Shown here piece by piece: positions 12,142 to 24,880 of a stretch of 64,000 nt of DNA. Under the pieces are notes generated by a model. It saw nothing but the letters and a program-made list of their open reading frames with translations, ran no database searches and was not told the origin of the DNA. Within the stretch, counting starts at the first letter, position 1; each line of letters starts with the position of its first letter. Source of the stretch: Didymella arachidicola. Lineage: Eukaryota; Ascomycota; Dothideomycetes; Pleosporales; Didymellaceae. Where the stretch lies: NCBI GenBank assembly GCA_016630955.3, contig CM049993.1, positions 1,364,001 to 1,428,000 on the forward strand, in the 5' to 3' direction. The position numbers and the translations under genes were made by a program.

Positions 12142-12907
12142 CGTGGCAAATGGTTTTGATGGCAGGGCTAATGCCGAAAGATGAAGAAATTTTAAGGAGG
12201 TAGGAATGGGTAACGTTGGAGCTTGGTGGCTTTTGGTGGATGCTTGTGATGAGTGACAAGGTAGGGCGTCCAGGCACCGAGATATATCTGTAAGATGTAG
12301 GCGGTAGAAAGTCTCCACAGATCTATGATCGGAAGTCGGTTTATAGTGCTGTGGCAGTGTCTTCTCGAAGCAAGCCGTTGGCTTTTGAAGGATAAGGCAG
12401 ACTCGGAAATTGTATCAGTCAGGGAAACGCATGAGCTTGGGCACGATATGTTCCAGCCGCGAGGCGGCAGCGCCTGTTAGCGACATGGGACCGTGTCCCT
12501 GCGGAGGGCTGAGGAGTGGAGGGGTGTGCGAGAGCGGTAGTGCAAGTTATGCAGGCCACACCCCGGCACAGGTGGATAATAGTACGCGACCGGGGTTGTC
12601 CACTTGAACCACTGCGTCGGGACGAAGCGACGGCGGGCCGCCGACCACGAATAAGATTTGTGCCGTAGGCTGAGGTGTGACGAACGGTGAGTGCGGTTGA
12701 TCCCTTGGAGTGGTGCCTGCGCTTAGCTGAACTTGTCAATGCGCATGCGGTTCGTTGCTCCTGTTCTGCTTCAGTCAGCTGTTGCCTCGAAGCTCGTCAT
12801 TGAGACGAGGAATATGACTCGGTCGGATACATGGTTTTGCATTTGCTATTGATGTACTGGGTGAGGATGTGGGTGCGTATGCTGCGGACAGTTTTAAGCG
12901 CCGGCCA
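12142..12907. promoter_or_regulatory. intergenic: 5' region of the C2H2 gene and 3' region of YVC1
   Basis: 766 bp between two minus-strand genes. Only small frames are present. It should contain the YVC1 transcript end and the promoter and 5' UTR of the zinc-finger gene. The frame open from 12318 to 12141 has no ATG and is read as 5' UTR. No specific site is recognised. Confidence 0.4.
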
Positions 12908-15900
12908 TCAAGCGACCTCATCCGCCTCGCACTGCTGCTGAAGCTGGGAGACAATAGCCGTTAGTGCCTCAACCTGTGCAGAGAGGTTGATGACGAGGGT
13001 TCTCAGCTGTGCTTCGGGCTCTGCCTGCCCTGTAGCTGGCTGAGATCGGCCCGTGGAATGTGCTGCTGCAACAGAAGTAGAAGCTGCCTGATTGTCTGAC
13101 CTGAACAAACCAGGGGAGTTCACCGCCAGTCGCGGAGGTCGCTTCGCAGCTGCGGGTGTCTGCGGGCCACTGAAAGACATAGGACCTGGTCGTGGTTTTC
13201 GATACATGTCGAAGTGTTCAAAAGCCCATATGACACCAACGAAAGGCAGATGTGTCGCCTTGAGAAGCACGATACGTGCGCTCCTTAGCCTTTCTGACGG
13301 TACGACGAGCCGGAAAGGCCGTATGCATAGAGGAATCAGGTTCTGCGCCAATCAGCCTCATGTTCGTCTTCGCAAAGCGTTCCCAGTATGAAATGATCGC
13401 AAGTGGACCCACTTGCTTAACGAAGCCTGGGCGGTAGCGCGAGGCTGCTCAACCGTCATGACAGCAAGCGGGCAATACAGCCCCCAAACACATTTGATGT
13501 AAATCCAAATAGGGAGCTGCTCCAAACAAGTACAAGCCATGATTTGTGTTTGTCCCGACAGCAGAGGCTATGCCCTCGGCCATATTCGCGGCCCGGCGCT
13601 TAAGGCACGTTCAAGCCACAGAAAGGAAGCGGAGAAGAACACTTACAAGCGGCGGCAGAAAATAAGTCAGTCTGTTTGAAGATGAGGCTTCTAGCACATA
13701 GACTGAGTAACTATGGATGAACAGTCAGCAGCAGGCCCAGAAGATCAGGCGACATACTGACATAAAGAGATACTCGTCACGTGCATGCTCCAGAATCTAT
13801 GCAGTCGTTAGTACAGGACGTAGGATAAGAGTCCCAATGGACCGCGTGGTTTCTTCTGTGCATCACCGTTCGACCGAAGCCCGGTCGACCAGAAGTGTGA
13901 TGTCATTAGTATTGCCAAGTTGCCATCCATCCTGAGATCTTTTTGGGGAACGAAGGTCGAGGAGACAGACATGAATCTACTGATGCCAAAATTGGAAAGT
14001 CTGCCTCGAAGGCAAGATCATTCGATGGTGGCTGTGTCTTTTCCCAAGCTGCTTGTTGATAGAATGAAACGCTACATGGGGCAAGTGGCGCCGAGACAAA
14101 AAATGGAGCAACGAGAGCCAACGAATATTTTGAGATTGACTTACCTTACTGAGTGAGTTACTCAAAAGAGAAATCAGACTGGTGATGAGTAGAATGTTAG
14201 TTAAGATGATGAAGATGAGCTGGTTGGGCGATTAGCGCTGCGTACGTTGAAGTCTTTGTTAGAAGCCTTCACCATCACAGGAGGACCAAAAAACGGCGAA
14301 ATTTCCTGAGCAACATCTGCAACACAACTCTATCAGTACACTTTCAGCCAGGGTGCTGGACTGTTCAGACTTACCAAAGCCAAGATAGCTTGATCTACAT
14401 ACAGCTATTAGCAAATATCCACAAAGCTGCTGGCCGAGAGTAACGTACCCGAAGAAAACTTTGATCAAGATCCAGCTCTAATGTATCCATCAGCATAAGA
14501 AAATGGTGCGAATGTTAAGGCCAATACCATTTCCTGGGGCTTGAATGTTTCTCGGGCTAATAGGACAAACGTTGTCAGAAAACCTGTGTGAGATGCTTAG
14601 TGGGGGCTTCTACACGGCAATTAGCAGTCATACACTTACCTAAATACAGTATGAGGACTAGTGATAGAAACTTGACAAAATCTTTGGTCTTGCACAAGTC
14701 AGTCAGGATTACGCGCAGGCTGTAATACACGTTGACATTACCATCTCCTTTAGACACGGGATCTTGCGGTTGAATCAGCATACGTTCATCTCCAGCCACC
14801 GCCTGTAGACTCACAAGAGTTCCAAAATACGGATTCAAGCTCAGAAGGCTGAAGATCCTTGGCACGAGGAAGAGGGCTTCCAGCCCGAGGACGTCGTATG
14901 CGAGATCGATGGTATCATTGTTGTGATTCGACAGACCCACTACTCGGAGAGCACAGAACACCATACCAACGACGACGATACTGATGTCCCACATCCACCA
15001 GAAATCGGATGCATAGAAACTGGTCTGTCCGGCATCTACCCAGTCTGCGAATTCGTCGTAGGCAAAGCTGGCTATCCACACGTAGAGCAAGATCTCGGGT
15101 ATAGTGACCCTTTCCTTGTCTCGACGTACCAATACTGCATAGTAGAGAGCCAAAAAGATCGCAAAGAAGAGCGTCTCGAATATCTTTAGATATCGAGGTA
15201 CACGCAACCGCGAAAATGGGTCGGCTCGTTTGCGGTTGTACTTTCTTGGGCGTTTCACGGAGTTCACACTGAGTGTCTCCCAGAACACAATGTCGCCGCG
15301 CCACAAGCCATCGATGACCTTCTGTATCGGCCGCTGGCTAAGGAACTTCTTCGCACCACTCACTGCTGCGATCTCTAACGCGGAGAGGTTCTCGCAGTGA
15401 CTTTTCAATGTTCCGAACCTTGAGTTTGTAACATCTTCACTCCTTGTACTAAAGTAATCACCATTGGCTACATCGAGCAAAGGAGTGCGTTCGTTGGTCG
15501 GACCGGTACGCTGGCCATTCTGGTGACCGTGATTCGCCAGGCTCGAAGAAGGTTCGCTGTCGGGGGATTGTGCCGGTGGGAGTTCGAGTAACAAGAAGTC
15601 GATCACATCTCGATCATTGAGGCAGTTCAAAAACTGCCACGCGACGAATTCGCAGGCATGGCCTTTGGCTTGATTGACGCCAGGCTCGTCGCTTGTCTCT
15701 TCAAGAGCAGAGAAGTGGCCTTTGAGAGCTCTGGCCTACATCAGCGCTCTGTCATTATGATGCGGAGTCCATGCCGTGCATGCCTCGGTCGTGTAACATA
15801 CAGAAGGGCGGACACCACCGCCGGATGATGCACATGGTTTGAGAGGTTATTGATCAGGGGATACAATGCACGGCCGTGCTGGCTCGTTCGATAGTCTTCG

Positions 15901-16080
15901 AAGCTGTGGGGGAGCTTGATTGTGTGTTCGAAGTATCTGACGCCGTCTTAGCTACCTGGCATGGCTGCAGTTCTTCCAATTGTCTCAAACTCACTGGCTC
16001 AGCTTGTCGACCAGGTCTGCGAAGCTCTCCGCGCCGTCAATGGTAGGCACACCAGCTTCGTCAATTGGCCATCGCGACAT
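12908..16080 (-). CDS. YVC1: YVC1-type TRP cation channel, at least 11 exons
   Basis: Fungal vacuolar TRP channel that releases Ca2+ from the vacuole. Exons on the minus strand: 15995-16080, 15802-15946, 14640-15730, 14528-14583, 14449-14477, 14375-14394 (20-nt microexon), 14273-14316, 14145-14219, 13762-13796, 13647-13710, 12908-13342. All joins from 15946 downward keep phase. Landmarks are the N-terminal EFVAWQFLN region, KVIDGLWRGDIVFWETLSV, a run of transmembrane helices, KDFVKFLSL, the pore segment KVFFGSSYLGF, HARDEYLF, then RLRSARIVLLKATHLPF and a C-terminal coiled coil (QVEALTAIVSQLQQQ). Exon 1 (ATG 16080) is uncertain because its donor phase does not match exon 2. About 30 residues after YFGTL look inserted; an in-frame 126-nt intron there is the alternative. 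Confidence 0.85.
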
Positions 16081-16380
16081 TGACACCGACAACAGCGACA
16101 TCTTCCAGGTCTGTCTTCAACACGTCTGTGAGGTGCATCAGCAAAGTTCGCGCAGCTCCCAGCTCCCAGCTGCGAACCGCGGTGCGGTGCGCGGTCTCGA
16201 ACTAGCTGTCGCCGAAACGTCATGGGTCTGTGCGGCCAGCAGGCTCCTTCCTCGCTGATGCTGTTCGCACTCATGCCTCAAGTGTTTGCAAGCTCCAGCT
16301 GGTGCAAGCAGCAGCGGAACTCGAGCGACATACCATGATGATTGACCACTGCTAAGAACAGCTGTGCTTGCTGACGTACG
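16081..16380. promoter_or_regulatory. divergent intergenic region, YVC1 / hypothetical gene
   Basis: 300 bp between the proposed YVC1 start (minus) and a plus-strand ATG at 16381. Frames on both strands look slightly protein-like here (for example minus 16061-16201), but none could be linked to a neighbour in phase. The boundary of both genes is therefore soft. Confidence 0.3.
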
Positions 16381-17860
16381 ATGACTCAGGAAGCAGACTT
16401 CTGCGGCGACCGTCTGCGCCTCTCCGCATTTCTACGCGTTGTCGATGGCATGCCACAGCGTCCAACACGTTTCAGACATCGCCTTGTAGATACCAAGCAC
16501 AGCCTAGTCGCTTCGAATCAGCGCTGCGCCTCCCTTGTTGGTGTCAGCAGTCATCAAGATCAAGACTCTGCTTCTGAGCAGTCCCTAGTAATTCTGAATG
16601 TCGTTCGCTCACCTACATTAGAAACGCCGGAACTCGCAGCAGAGGATCTTCAATCGACAAATCAAAGCGAAAACAAGTCTCAAAGCGACTGCAGCCAACA
16701 TGAAGGTGTTCAGTGTAAACTGGTCCAAAGACAATCCGTCAAGCAGTTACCAAATTCAGAGAATATCAAACCAATCCGGAAGCCTCGTAAGATCTCAAGC
16801 ACTCGGAGAAGGCGGCACTTGCCTGTGAATGAACTCGCACTGGTGCGAACAACTTCCACAGATGGCTTACCATTACCGAGTGTGAGAAGACTTTGAGCGA
16901 AGCAGGTGCAGTTGGCCTTTACTGACTTACCACTGCTAGGATGCGGATCACATCTTTACCGTTCCTGTGGCTACCCTTGACCCCATCGAAGATAGCCAGA
17001 CACTGTCAGCGGCGCCTCTCAAGAATGCAACCGGACGTCGTTGGGGGCAACGTCTCGAGAAGCTATCACCAGCACTGCTACTGCGCGAGCGATATGCCCA
17101 CATTTGTTTGACCAACCATCGGGGGCCACAAAACAGTGCGTCTTCAAGGCATAAGTTTGCCACTGCTTCAGATGGCTTCGTGGGATCAGAGCTCAACATA
17201 CAGCACACGGCTTCACAGCAGAGGCGGCGGACCAGCAACAGATCTATGATGAAGAAAAAGAGCGCATACAGCAACAGCAAGAACGAACTTACCTTAGCAT
17301 GCGGCTACTTACCAGCACCTCTCGTGGGGCATAGACACAATGACCTAGTGAGGGGAGATTCACAATTGCATGCCGCAGGCTCTCGGGCTACCGGTACGGC
17401 CATGTTCCCGGACGGATCGCAGAATGCTATTGCAGAGATTACAATGGTGACAACGGAGAAGGAAGCGAGAGAACCTCTCTGGTCTCGGACGCAATATTAT
17501 GACGACTTGGTGCGCAATCAGCTGTCCAATATGACCGTATCGATCGAAAACCTGCCTGAGCAGTCGTGCTCTGGCAGCACTGACAATGACAATGAGGCGG
17601 TTACGGATAGCTACATTACCAGATTCGAAGTTGGTCAGACCAACGAGCGATTCACCCCTCAGTGGCTACGGACACCCTCAACAGGGCGCGCATATGACCT
17701 GTTTAAACACGAGCGCTACTCCGAACGTACAGTGCAGGATCTCAATACGGAGGGAAGATCTGACAGTGTGAATGACGAGTTCTGGTCTCAGTACGGCGGA
17801 CTGGAGCGTGGTGATGGAGCCTGGGATGCTCGTGGTGCCACGACATTGCATCATTTCTGA
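16381..17860 (+). CDS. hypothetical protein, lineage-specific (2 exons, about 473 aa)
   Basis: CDS is join(16381..16881,16940..17860). The 58-nt intron (GTGAGA...CTGCTAG, with CTGAC upstream of the acceptor) joins two long frames in phase, which is the main support for one gene. I do not recognise a family. The first part is Ser/Gln/Arg-rich with a basic cluster (RKPRKISSTRRRRH) that could be a nuclear signal. The second part is polar, contains another basic stretch (QQRRRTSNRSMMKKK) and ends in an acidic, aromatic tail. No signal peptide or membrane helix is visible. Another start is possible, since the 5' side overlaps the uncertain YVC1 exon 1. Confidence 0.45.
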
Positions 17861-18629
17861 GCATGTGTTTTGAACAGCATTCAGGAGGCCGATATCACAT
17901 CTACACACTTACAGGTGTTTCTCACCGTCGATGCTACAGGTATTGTGTATCTCAAAGATTCATTTGGTCTGACGATTTCTCACGGCCGATCTAGTTTCAT
18001 TTAAAGCACCTACAATGAACGCCCAAGATTAAGTGCTTGCCAGCCATTGCACAGCAATTCCAGCACGGCAACCGAAACACATATCTAACTTCGATTCCTC
18101 TCATATCGTTGAAGAGGCTTGTAGCTCAAGATTGTACAGCAGGTATTTGCAATTACAAACGGGACCCGCTGAGGGCGAGACGTGTAGCTTGCCGAGCATT
18201 TTCGCTTCGACTCTATAGTGAACCCGTGTTGTATGCTCCAATCTTCTTCTCCGATCCTATCCTGCGGTTGTTGTCCTGGACTGTAGTCACTGGGAAACAT
18301 GTGTTGACCCACTTGGCCGATGCGTATGTTCCAGATTTCGCACTAAGAGCTACCCGTTCATCGAACGGCTAGTGTGACCACTACTGATACCTCGAAACAC
18401 AAGAGCGCCTGGACTTAGAAACATTGCCTCACCAGGAGTCGTTTTGTTAGGGATCGTGGGTGCTTGGAGCAGGTCGCTATGCTGCAACGAGACATATATG
18501 GGAAGCCAGGTTCCTGCGATGCACGCTGCTGTTGTCGTACGTCCGTTCTTTTTGCGTGTCCTCATTGACTAGATCGTCGGTACCCGACCAACCAAAAAGC
18601 AGGCCTTTGAAGGTTGATTGTTCAATACG
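17861..18629. promoter_or_regulatory. intergenic, upstream of the DUF3112 gene
   Basis: 769 bp with only short frames. It probably holds the end of the hypothetical gene's transcript and the promoter of the membrane-protein gene that starts at 18630. No motif can be named. Confidence 0.35.
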
Positions 18630-20357
18630 ATGGCGGCGCCAGGTAGCAGGCCACCTTCAATGGTAAGTTGAAGGGTAGTTGGGCGCGTTGCACCCAAGCT
18701 GACGATGTGCAGGCGAACATGAAGCCACCGTATCCACCAACGGCGTGGGTGCTTGGTGGAGCATCTGTGAAGAGAATTGACATACCTGCGCAGACTGTCT
18801 TCATGGTTCTGTTTATGATAGGTGCGGCTGTACACATGAAGATTTTCCGGAAGAACAGAGCGAGAGGGCACAAGTTCCTATTCAATCTCTTCATATTCTG
18901 TACGTGTCCGGACCGTGTTCTTGAGCGCATCAGCTAATGTTCTGACAGTCTTCTGTGCGTCTCGCATCCTCACATCCATACTTCGCATCGCATCAACCAC
19001 ACAGCCTCGAAACATCAAATTAGCTATTGCGGCATCCATCTTTGTTGCCGCTGGGGTGCTCATACTATTTGTCATCAACCTGATATTTGCTATGCGTCTC
19101 GTAAGATCGCTACATCCCAGATTAGGGTGGCATCCTGCGTTTGGGATCGTCTTCAAATTGCTATGTGTTCTCATTGGGGCAACAATTGTCATGGTCATCG
19201 CGGGCACCATCCAGAGCTTTTATACCTTGGACGCAGGGAAGAAAGCTACCGATCGAAGTCTCCAACTCTATGGCTCAACATTCCTCGCCATCGTCGCTAC
19301 ACTTCCGCTTCCTACCGTCGTCCTCTCACTCCTTATTCCATACTCGCCACCAGACCGATTCGGCGTTGGACGCCTGCGAACGAAAGTCATCGTACTGCTT
19401 GTCAGTACTACACTACTGTCGATCGGCGCGTGGTACCGATGTGGCAGCACGTGGGCCCCTCCTATCTTGCGCTCTCAACCACTTCCTGGATATCTGGGTA
19501 AAGGCCCATTTTACATCTTCAATTTCTTTGTCGAAATCCAGACGGTCTTGATGTATGCCATTCTGCGCGTGGATCTGCGCTACCACATTCCCAATGGCGC
19601 CAAAGGTGTCGGATCATACTCCTCGTCACAGCAGCTGGACGATGTCGAGATGCAAGATTCGCGACCAACATCAGCCTCACAGTCTTTTAAAAGCGGCGAC
19701 GCTAGGGTTATAGCAAAGGCCACACCCACTACTTTTGGCCTTACTATCGATACCAGTGTACCAACTATCCGGGTTCATGATCCTGAGAAAACTCCGGGCG
19801 GATTCTCACTCAACTCACCAGACACACAGATGGAGTCTACGCACACAACACCGACCACGTCACCCATAACGCCGGCGAGGGACAAACGCAAGTCTCTGTT
19901 ACAGTCTCTGTTCAAACGTCAAAACAAGGCGCCCGCACTTCCAATGATTCAACCCGACACGTCGCCAATCAAGTTCCCGCCAACCGCGGAACAAAGGGCC
20001 CGCTGGCGCGACAGCGAACAGAGACGCATAGTGACACGACTCGGCGGACCATGGCAGGAGCTCGAGTCGCCCACATCACCTGTCGAGCCTCTGAGCCCAG
20101 TCACCACCATCCACTCTTACCGAACCAGTCACGCACCCAGCTTCGTACCCAGCTACGACCCCAGTCTGCGCGACAGTGTCGGCGCTATCAGTGTTGGCAC
20201 TGGGCTTTCCATCACAGTCCCCAGCGTGGTCACCGCGCCGAGTATTCGAGACACTTTAAGAGCGGACGGTAACTGGACACCGGAGCTGAATTGGGAGTTA
20301 AGGAGTCCACGTAGATTCTTGAGCATGAAAAGGAGGGTTACCGGCGAGACTGTATAA
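18630..20357 (+). CDS. DUF3112-family integral membrane protein (542 aa, 3 exons)
   Basis: CDS is join(18630..18662,18713..18899,18949..20357), with introns of 50 and 49 nt; all phases agree (1629 nt). The protein starts MAAPGSRPPSM, then PPYPPTAWVLGGAS and about seven hydrophobic helices: TVFMVLFMIGAAVHM, an NLFIFCFC-type helix across the second intron, IAASIFVAAGVLILF, VFKLLCVLIGATIVM, FLAIVATLPLPTVVL, VIVLLVSTTLLSIG and FYIFNFFVEIQTVLMYA. A long polar cytoplasmic-looking tail of ~250 residues, rich in Ser/Thr/Pro, follows the helices. This order, with the RIASTT and SFYTL motifs, is what I know from the fungal DUF3112 family of seven-helix proteins of unknown function. I infer a membrane sensor or transporter-like role no further than that. 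Confidence 0.85.
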
Positions 20358-21059
20358 CATGTAAGATATTACAGCGAGGCGTTTGGGGGCGATACCATTT
20401 GAATGTGGCCTTTGAGCCGCATGAATCCTCTCATGCTACGACAACTTTTCCTTCAGTCCTTTATGACCTGTACAACATCCATATATTCTATAGCAACCGC
20501 TTGCGGTGCAAAAACACCATCACTCGATTTGGTCACATTCTGAGGCGGTGGACTGGCAACGATGCGCATGGCACCCATGCTGATTGCTAAGCTGCGGGCC
20601 TTGACAGTATTAGAACCGTGCCACCCGGTCTTGAAACAGAAACCAATAACCCTGAGGCGTGGTCGCAAAACCTGGTGTTGTTTTGACGAACATGTTGTTT
20701 GATGTTGGGTGTATTAATAGACGGTGGTTTGGATCTGCCGACGGGGAGCCGTGACGGGGCGATGAAACAGTGGTGGCAGATTAGCCTCAGCTTCAGCCTT
20801 GCGAGAGCCCCCATCCTCATGGATTGGATCTTTACCAAACTGTGATACGAAACATGGCACTTTGAAGTTCCTTGCAGTTCGTGGTACATTCTCTTCTGTA
20901 CAGAGGTTGATGAACGCGCCTCACATAGCGTTCGCCGCGGAACTACTTCAGCTAAAAACCAGAATTTTGACGATACGACTCAATACGACCATCACGTCAA
21001 ACAATATCTCGAACTGGTCTAGAATTATGTAAGCTTATACAGGCATGCAACGCGCTTGA
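20358..21059. other. convergent intergenic region, no gene
   Basis: 702 bp between the ends of the DUF3112 gene (plus) and the HET gene (minus). Short frames on both strands have no domain. It should contain the two transcript ends. Confidence 0.5.
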
Positions 21060-23338
21060 TCATCCAAGCCTGATTCTCTCTTCCTTGAAAAACTTACGCC
21101 ACCACTTCCCTTTGTTCACGTATGTTTTCTCTTCCCAATCAAGCATGTCTGAACCCTGCCAATGGCTGTACTTTTCGGGGCCCCAGTCATTTTCGAACAC
21201 ATGGCCGGTGTGTGGTAAAAACCAGAAGATACCAACACGCTCATAATGATCACCGCGATTTTCGATCACAAGCACACAATCCTCTTGCTCTCGAGTAGGA
21301 TTCGAGATGTCCTGTTTGAACAGTATGCCCTTGAAGGTGACATTCGAAGCCTTGTTTGGAAGATCAGTGTCCCAGTAAGATTCGTATAAGACCAGAGTTT
21401 GGTCATCGAAGAGAAACACAAAACATGGAACGGGTATATCCCGCCGTCCGTGAGATGATGTCTTTACGAGCCATTGATTTGGTGCAAGCCGAGACCACAA
21501 GGTGCTCAGCGGGAGGTATCCGCGACCAAATTCCCTGTGCATCACCAATTCCAAATTGGCTACATCCAGTGTCACGTCGAGGTACTGAGAAGATACTTCA
21601 GTCTCAGCAAGCGCGTGAGAGAAGTCGAGAAGAGGCGCACTATCTGTATACTTGAATGATGTCGCGAAGCCTTCACAGCTCGCCGTAGCGAGTGGGTACC
21701 AACTGATTCGACTCTTCCAGCCGATAGGCGACCAGCTTGGGAAGCCAGCTCGTCGTATAGCCGGTTTCTTGTGAAACCAGAGCAGCGCAAACTTGCTTTC
21801 TCGAGTACAATGCGCGCCACTGGATTCAGAGAGTGAATCTCCATTTTCCTCCATTTGCAACGGAGGAACGACGGATTTTCCAACTATTGGTACTGGGTTG
21901 CAAACAGGTACACCCCAGAGGTGAAAAACCGAGTCGCTGTTCAGCACATTTAGTGCACCGACTATAGCGTCCAGAGCATCTTCATCGTAAGACAATCTAC
22001 GGCCGCTGTACTGCTCCAAGTATTCCATTGCTCGCATCATGGGATCTTGGTCTGCCCGTAGAATCTTCGGACTAAGCCACTGAGGTATCTTGCTGTATGT
22101 TTGAGGTTGAGATGCAAGACCGGGACTTGAACTCTGCTTGACTTCCGACTCACAAGCGGTATTGCAGATGAAGTGGACTTGGTGGTCAGTGAAGACCAGA
22201 CGCCGTCTTGAGAAGAAACCTTCTTGGAAGGTCCATGCTCTAGCCGCCCATGTCGAGCGACCAATATCCTCCAGACCAAAGATGGGTGGCACAACCGTCA
22301 ATTGCATTGACTTGAGATTTTCTCTCGTCAAGTTGCGAGTCTGGCGAATGACTCCAGGTAGTCCATATGATGCATCGGCCCCGGCGGCGGCAATAATCGT
22401 TAGCTCCGCTGCGGCATATATCATACCCATCTGTTTGATTTGCAAGTGCTTGTTCTTGGTGTCTTTCTGGTCGATGCACTATTCCGTTCAGCTAGGCTGG
22501 ATTATCTAAGGAAGAGACTCACGTATCTATCAATCCAGAGATATCGATATCCCAACTTCCGAGTCATCAAGATACTGTGATTTATCGTTCTGGGAAGGCC
22601 TTCTGACTCCAAACTAGTGTTCTCGCACGCGTTTGAAGCCTCGCCCCACACGTATGAAAGAGCGATGTATTTGTGTCCGCTTGGTAGAGGCACAACAATT
22701 CTCTTCTCACAATCGATCACTTTAAGACTTTCCGGTCGTAGCAGGTATCGTGACAGTCGGCACAGTCGATGTGTATTCCGACAATTGTTGATCCACCGCT
22801 TCGCGAGGCGCAGGTTCAAATGTGGCGGGAAAAGATTGCGGAGGCTGTCCAATGATTTATCGCCCTCTATGAGCCGTGTTACGTGAATATAGACCCTGCT
22901 GTGTAGATCTGCACCTGAAGTCACCCCAGGTGCAAAGCGAATGACCTGTCGTACCTGATCTAGTTGCAAGTCCCATCGACGACGTCTTGTCTCAGTTTCA
23001 TCGTATGACAGATAGAACCCGAGAAGGCGACACACTCGGCAGGGTGATTGTGCTAATATAGCTTGGGCATTCCTCCTAGGAGCATAAAATGTTATTTCAC
23101 GCTGCTGTGTAGAAGCAGGAGGTTCTTCCTGGGCATTATGTTGAATCGAAGCTTCAGAAATCCCACAAATCCATTGAATGCCACAACATCTGTCACACAT
23201 ATAGCGTGAAGCTGAGCGTAGCGCAGCAGATTTTTCGAGCTTCTGTTTTGTGTTGGCTACCTGCATCTCGCTTTTTCGTGGACGCGCCAGATGGCGAGAA
23301 TTGGGTGGGTTCGAACTGATGCCAAATTGACCATGCAT
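21060..23338 (-). CDS. HET-domain protein (about 744 aa, 2 exons)
   Basis: CDS is complement(join(21060..22478,22523..23338)); the 44-nt intron (GTGAGT...AATAG) restores WIDRYCIDQKD across the join. The heterokaryon-incompatibility domain is complete: KYIALSYVWG, then GYRYLWIDRYCIDQ, then MGMIYAAAELTIIAAAG, then STWAARAWTFQEGFFSRRRLVF. About 200 residues precede it, with two Cys pairs (CDRCCGIQWIC and CRVCRLLG), and ~350 follow, including several Trp-rich stretches. HET proteins trigger growth arrest or cell death after non-self recognition; that is family knowledge and this member's partner is unknown. I chose ATG 23338 because the frame upstream has no ATG. The gene lies inside the 20.5-kb segment between the inverted transposon copies. 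Confidence 0.92.
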
Positions 23339-24880
23339 AGGAACCAAAAGACAATCAGAACCAGTGCGAGAAGTTTGTGGTAAACTTGAGAGGTATTGTG
23401 TGTCGCAATGTGTCGAGGGGAGGCAGCAGCCGCATCAGCCAAGTTGCACTTCGCACTATGATCGCTTTCGAAATGTTGAAGTGAGAAGTGCCATGGCCTG
23501 TGTTATAGGTCTTTAGTTGAGATAACAGTGCAGGTAAGGTCAGTGAATGCGGGCACAGTATCCGTTCGTAGACTTGAGGTGTTCGCAGTTCCCTCGCAAG
23601 ACAGGGGGGAGTGGCTTATATGAGTCCAGGCAACCCCGCGCTTGGCCCCCTCGCCTGCCAGACGCCACAAGGCTGACAGGCTTGTGACATGACAGAAGAA
23701 GGCTGTGCATGTTTACGCACAAGGCAGAGACGTTAAAAGTTGCTGAAAAGCTGGGTCATATGATTCCCAGCCTCCTCTCTTATATAGCATTTCGTTCGGC
23801 TCTATAGTTCATCACTCAACCAATGCGGTTCACTCAATGTATTCAATAAAAGTAGATCACAAGGTAGACACAAAGTACAGTATACGATGTAGAGTCTACT
23901 GTTATTGAGCTTATATGTTTTCCTATTATTTAATTATATGTAGAGGTAGTGTATGTTAGAGACCTCTATTCATCATGCTATGCCTAGATCTCTTGAAGTG
24001 GAGACAGTACTATACGCCTGTGGTATAAGATTTACGCATGGCTAGTTTGATGAATCGAAAACAGTCAACAACTTAATCAGCAGCGAAGTGCTTGCTGAAT
24101 CCCGTGGAGTTGAGAGTGGATGGCACAGAGAGATGAGAGCATAAGGGCACAAAGTATATTGCTTGGGAGTGGATATAGTAATCGCTGTCAGAAGACAGCG
24201 ATTCTGTCGGGCTTTCTATATGCGCTAGCCTTCACGTGACTAATTCGTCCGACTAGCCCACATCGCATCCTTCTGCGGGTTCTGGTGAGTAGCTGTCGCC
24301 GATCCACGTCGTGCGCTCCGCAAACTGACTCGTTGAAGGCTATGTCCTGGGGACAAACTGCACGATTCCGAGGTCCGTATGGAATGTTTCTTCGCCTTCA
24401 AGCGTCGTGGAAGTTGTGTGTGTTTTGTCGGCGCTGCATGCTACGCTATCAGAGCCCCCAGGTGCGTTAGCTGGAGAATCGTTGTGACATGAACGTTCAA
24501 GTATTTGTTACATCCATTTGCCCATGATTGCAGGGTTGATTGACTGATTGTATAGTTACTGGGTATCGTGTTTCATCCTCATGCGTGTAACATATCGCAT
24601 TTATAGTGTGGTCCACGCTCCGTGCAGGCCAATCTACGGCCTTTGTGTAAGGGTTGTGATATTCTCGCCTACGATTGGTCGAGTGCAACACCATCCCGCA
24701 TGACTCTTCTCCTTGGTGCTGCCACAGTTCCTGCAGTGCAGGCACCGAGTGCTCGGGCGCGGGAATGCAGTGTTGAGCGGCCCACGTTTTGCGTGAGTAC
24801 GTGTGGGATATTATCGCGGGCGAGATGAATGTAGAGAAAGGCGGTCGATGGAAGTCGAGGTCTCAGTGCTTAGTGAGGGC
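23339..24880. other. intergenic 1.5 kb with an AT-rich stretch at about 23760-24080
   Basis: No gene is supported. The stretch 23760-24080 is clearly richer in A+T than its surroundings (runs such as TTCCTATTATTTAATTATAT). This could be a short RIP-affected relic or simply the HET promoter, which should lie just above 23338. Small frames at 24285-24830 look random. The lower end is the 3' side of GCN3. Confidence 0.4.

Noticed and set aside
16061..16201. minus-strand frame ending ...VGVNVAMAN that looks protein-like
   Set aside because: It overlaps the proposed YVC1 start by 20 nt, has no family I can name, and its upstream exon could not be found.
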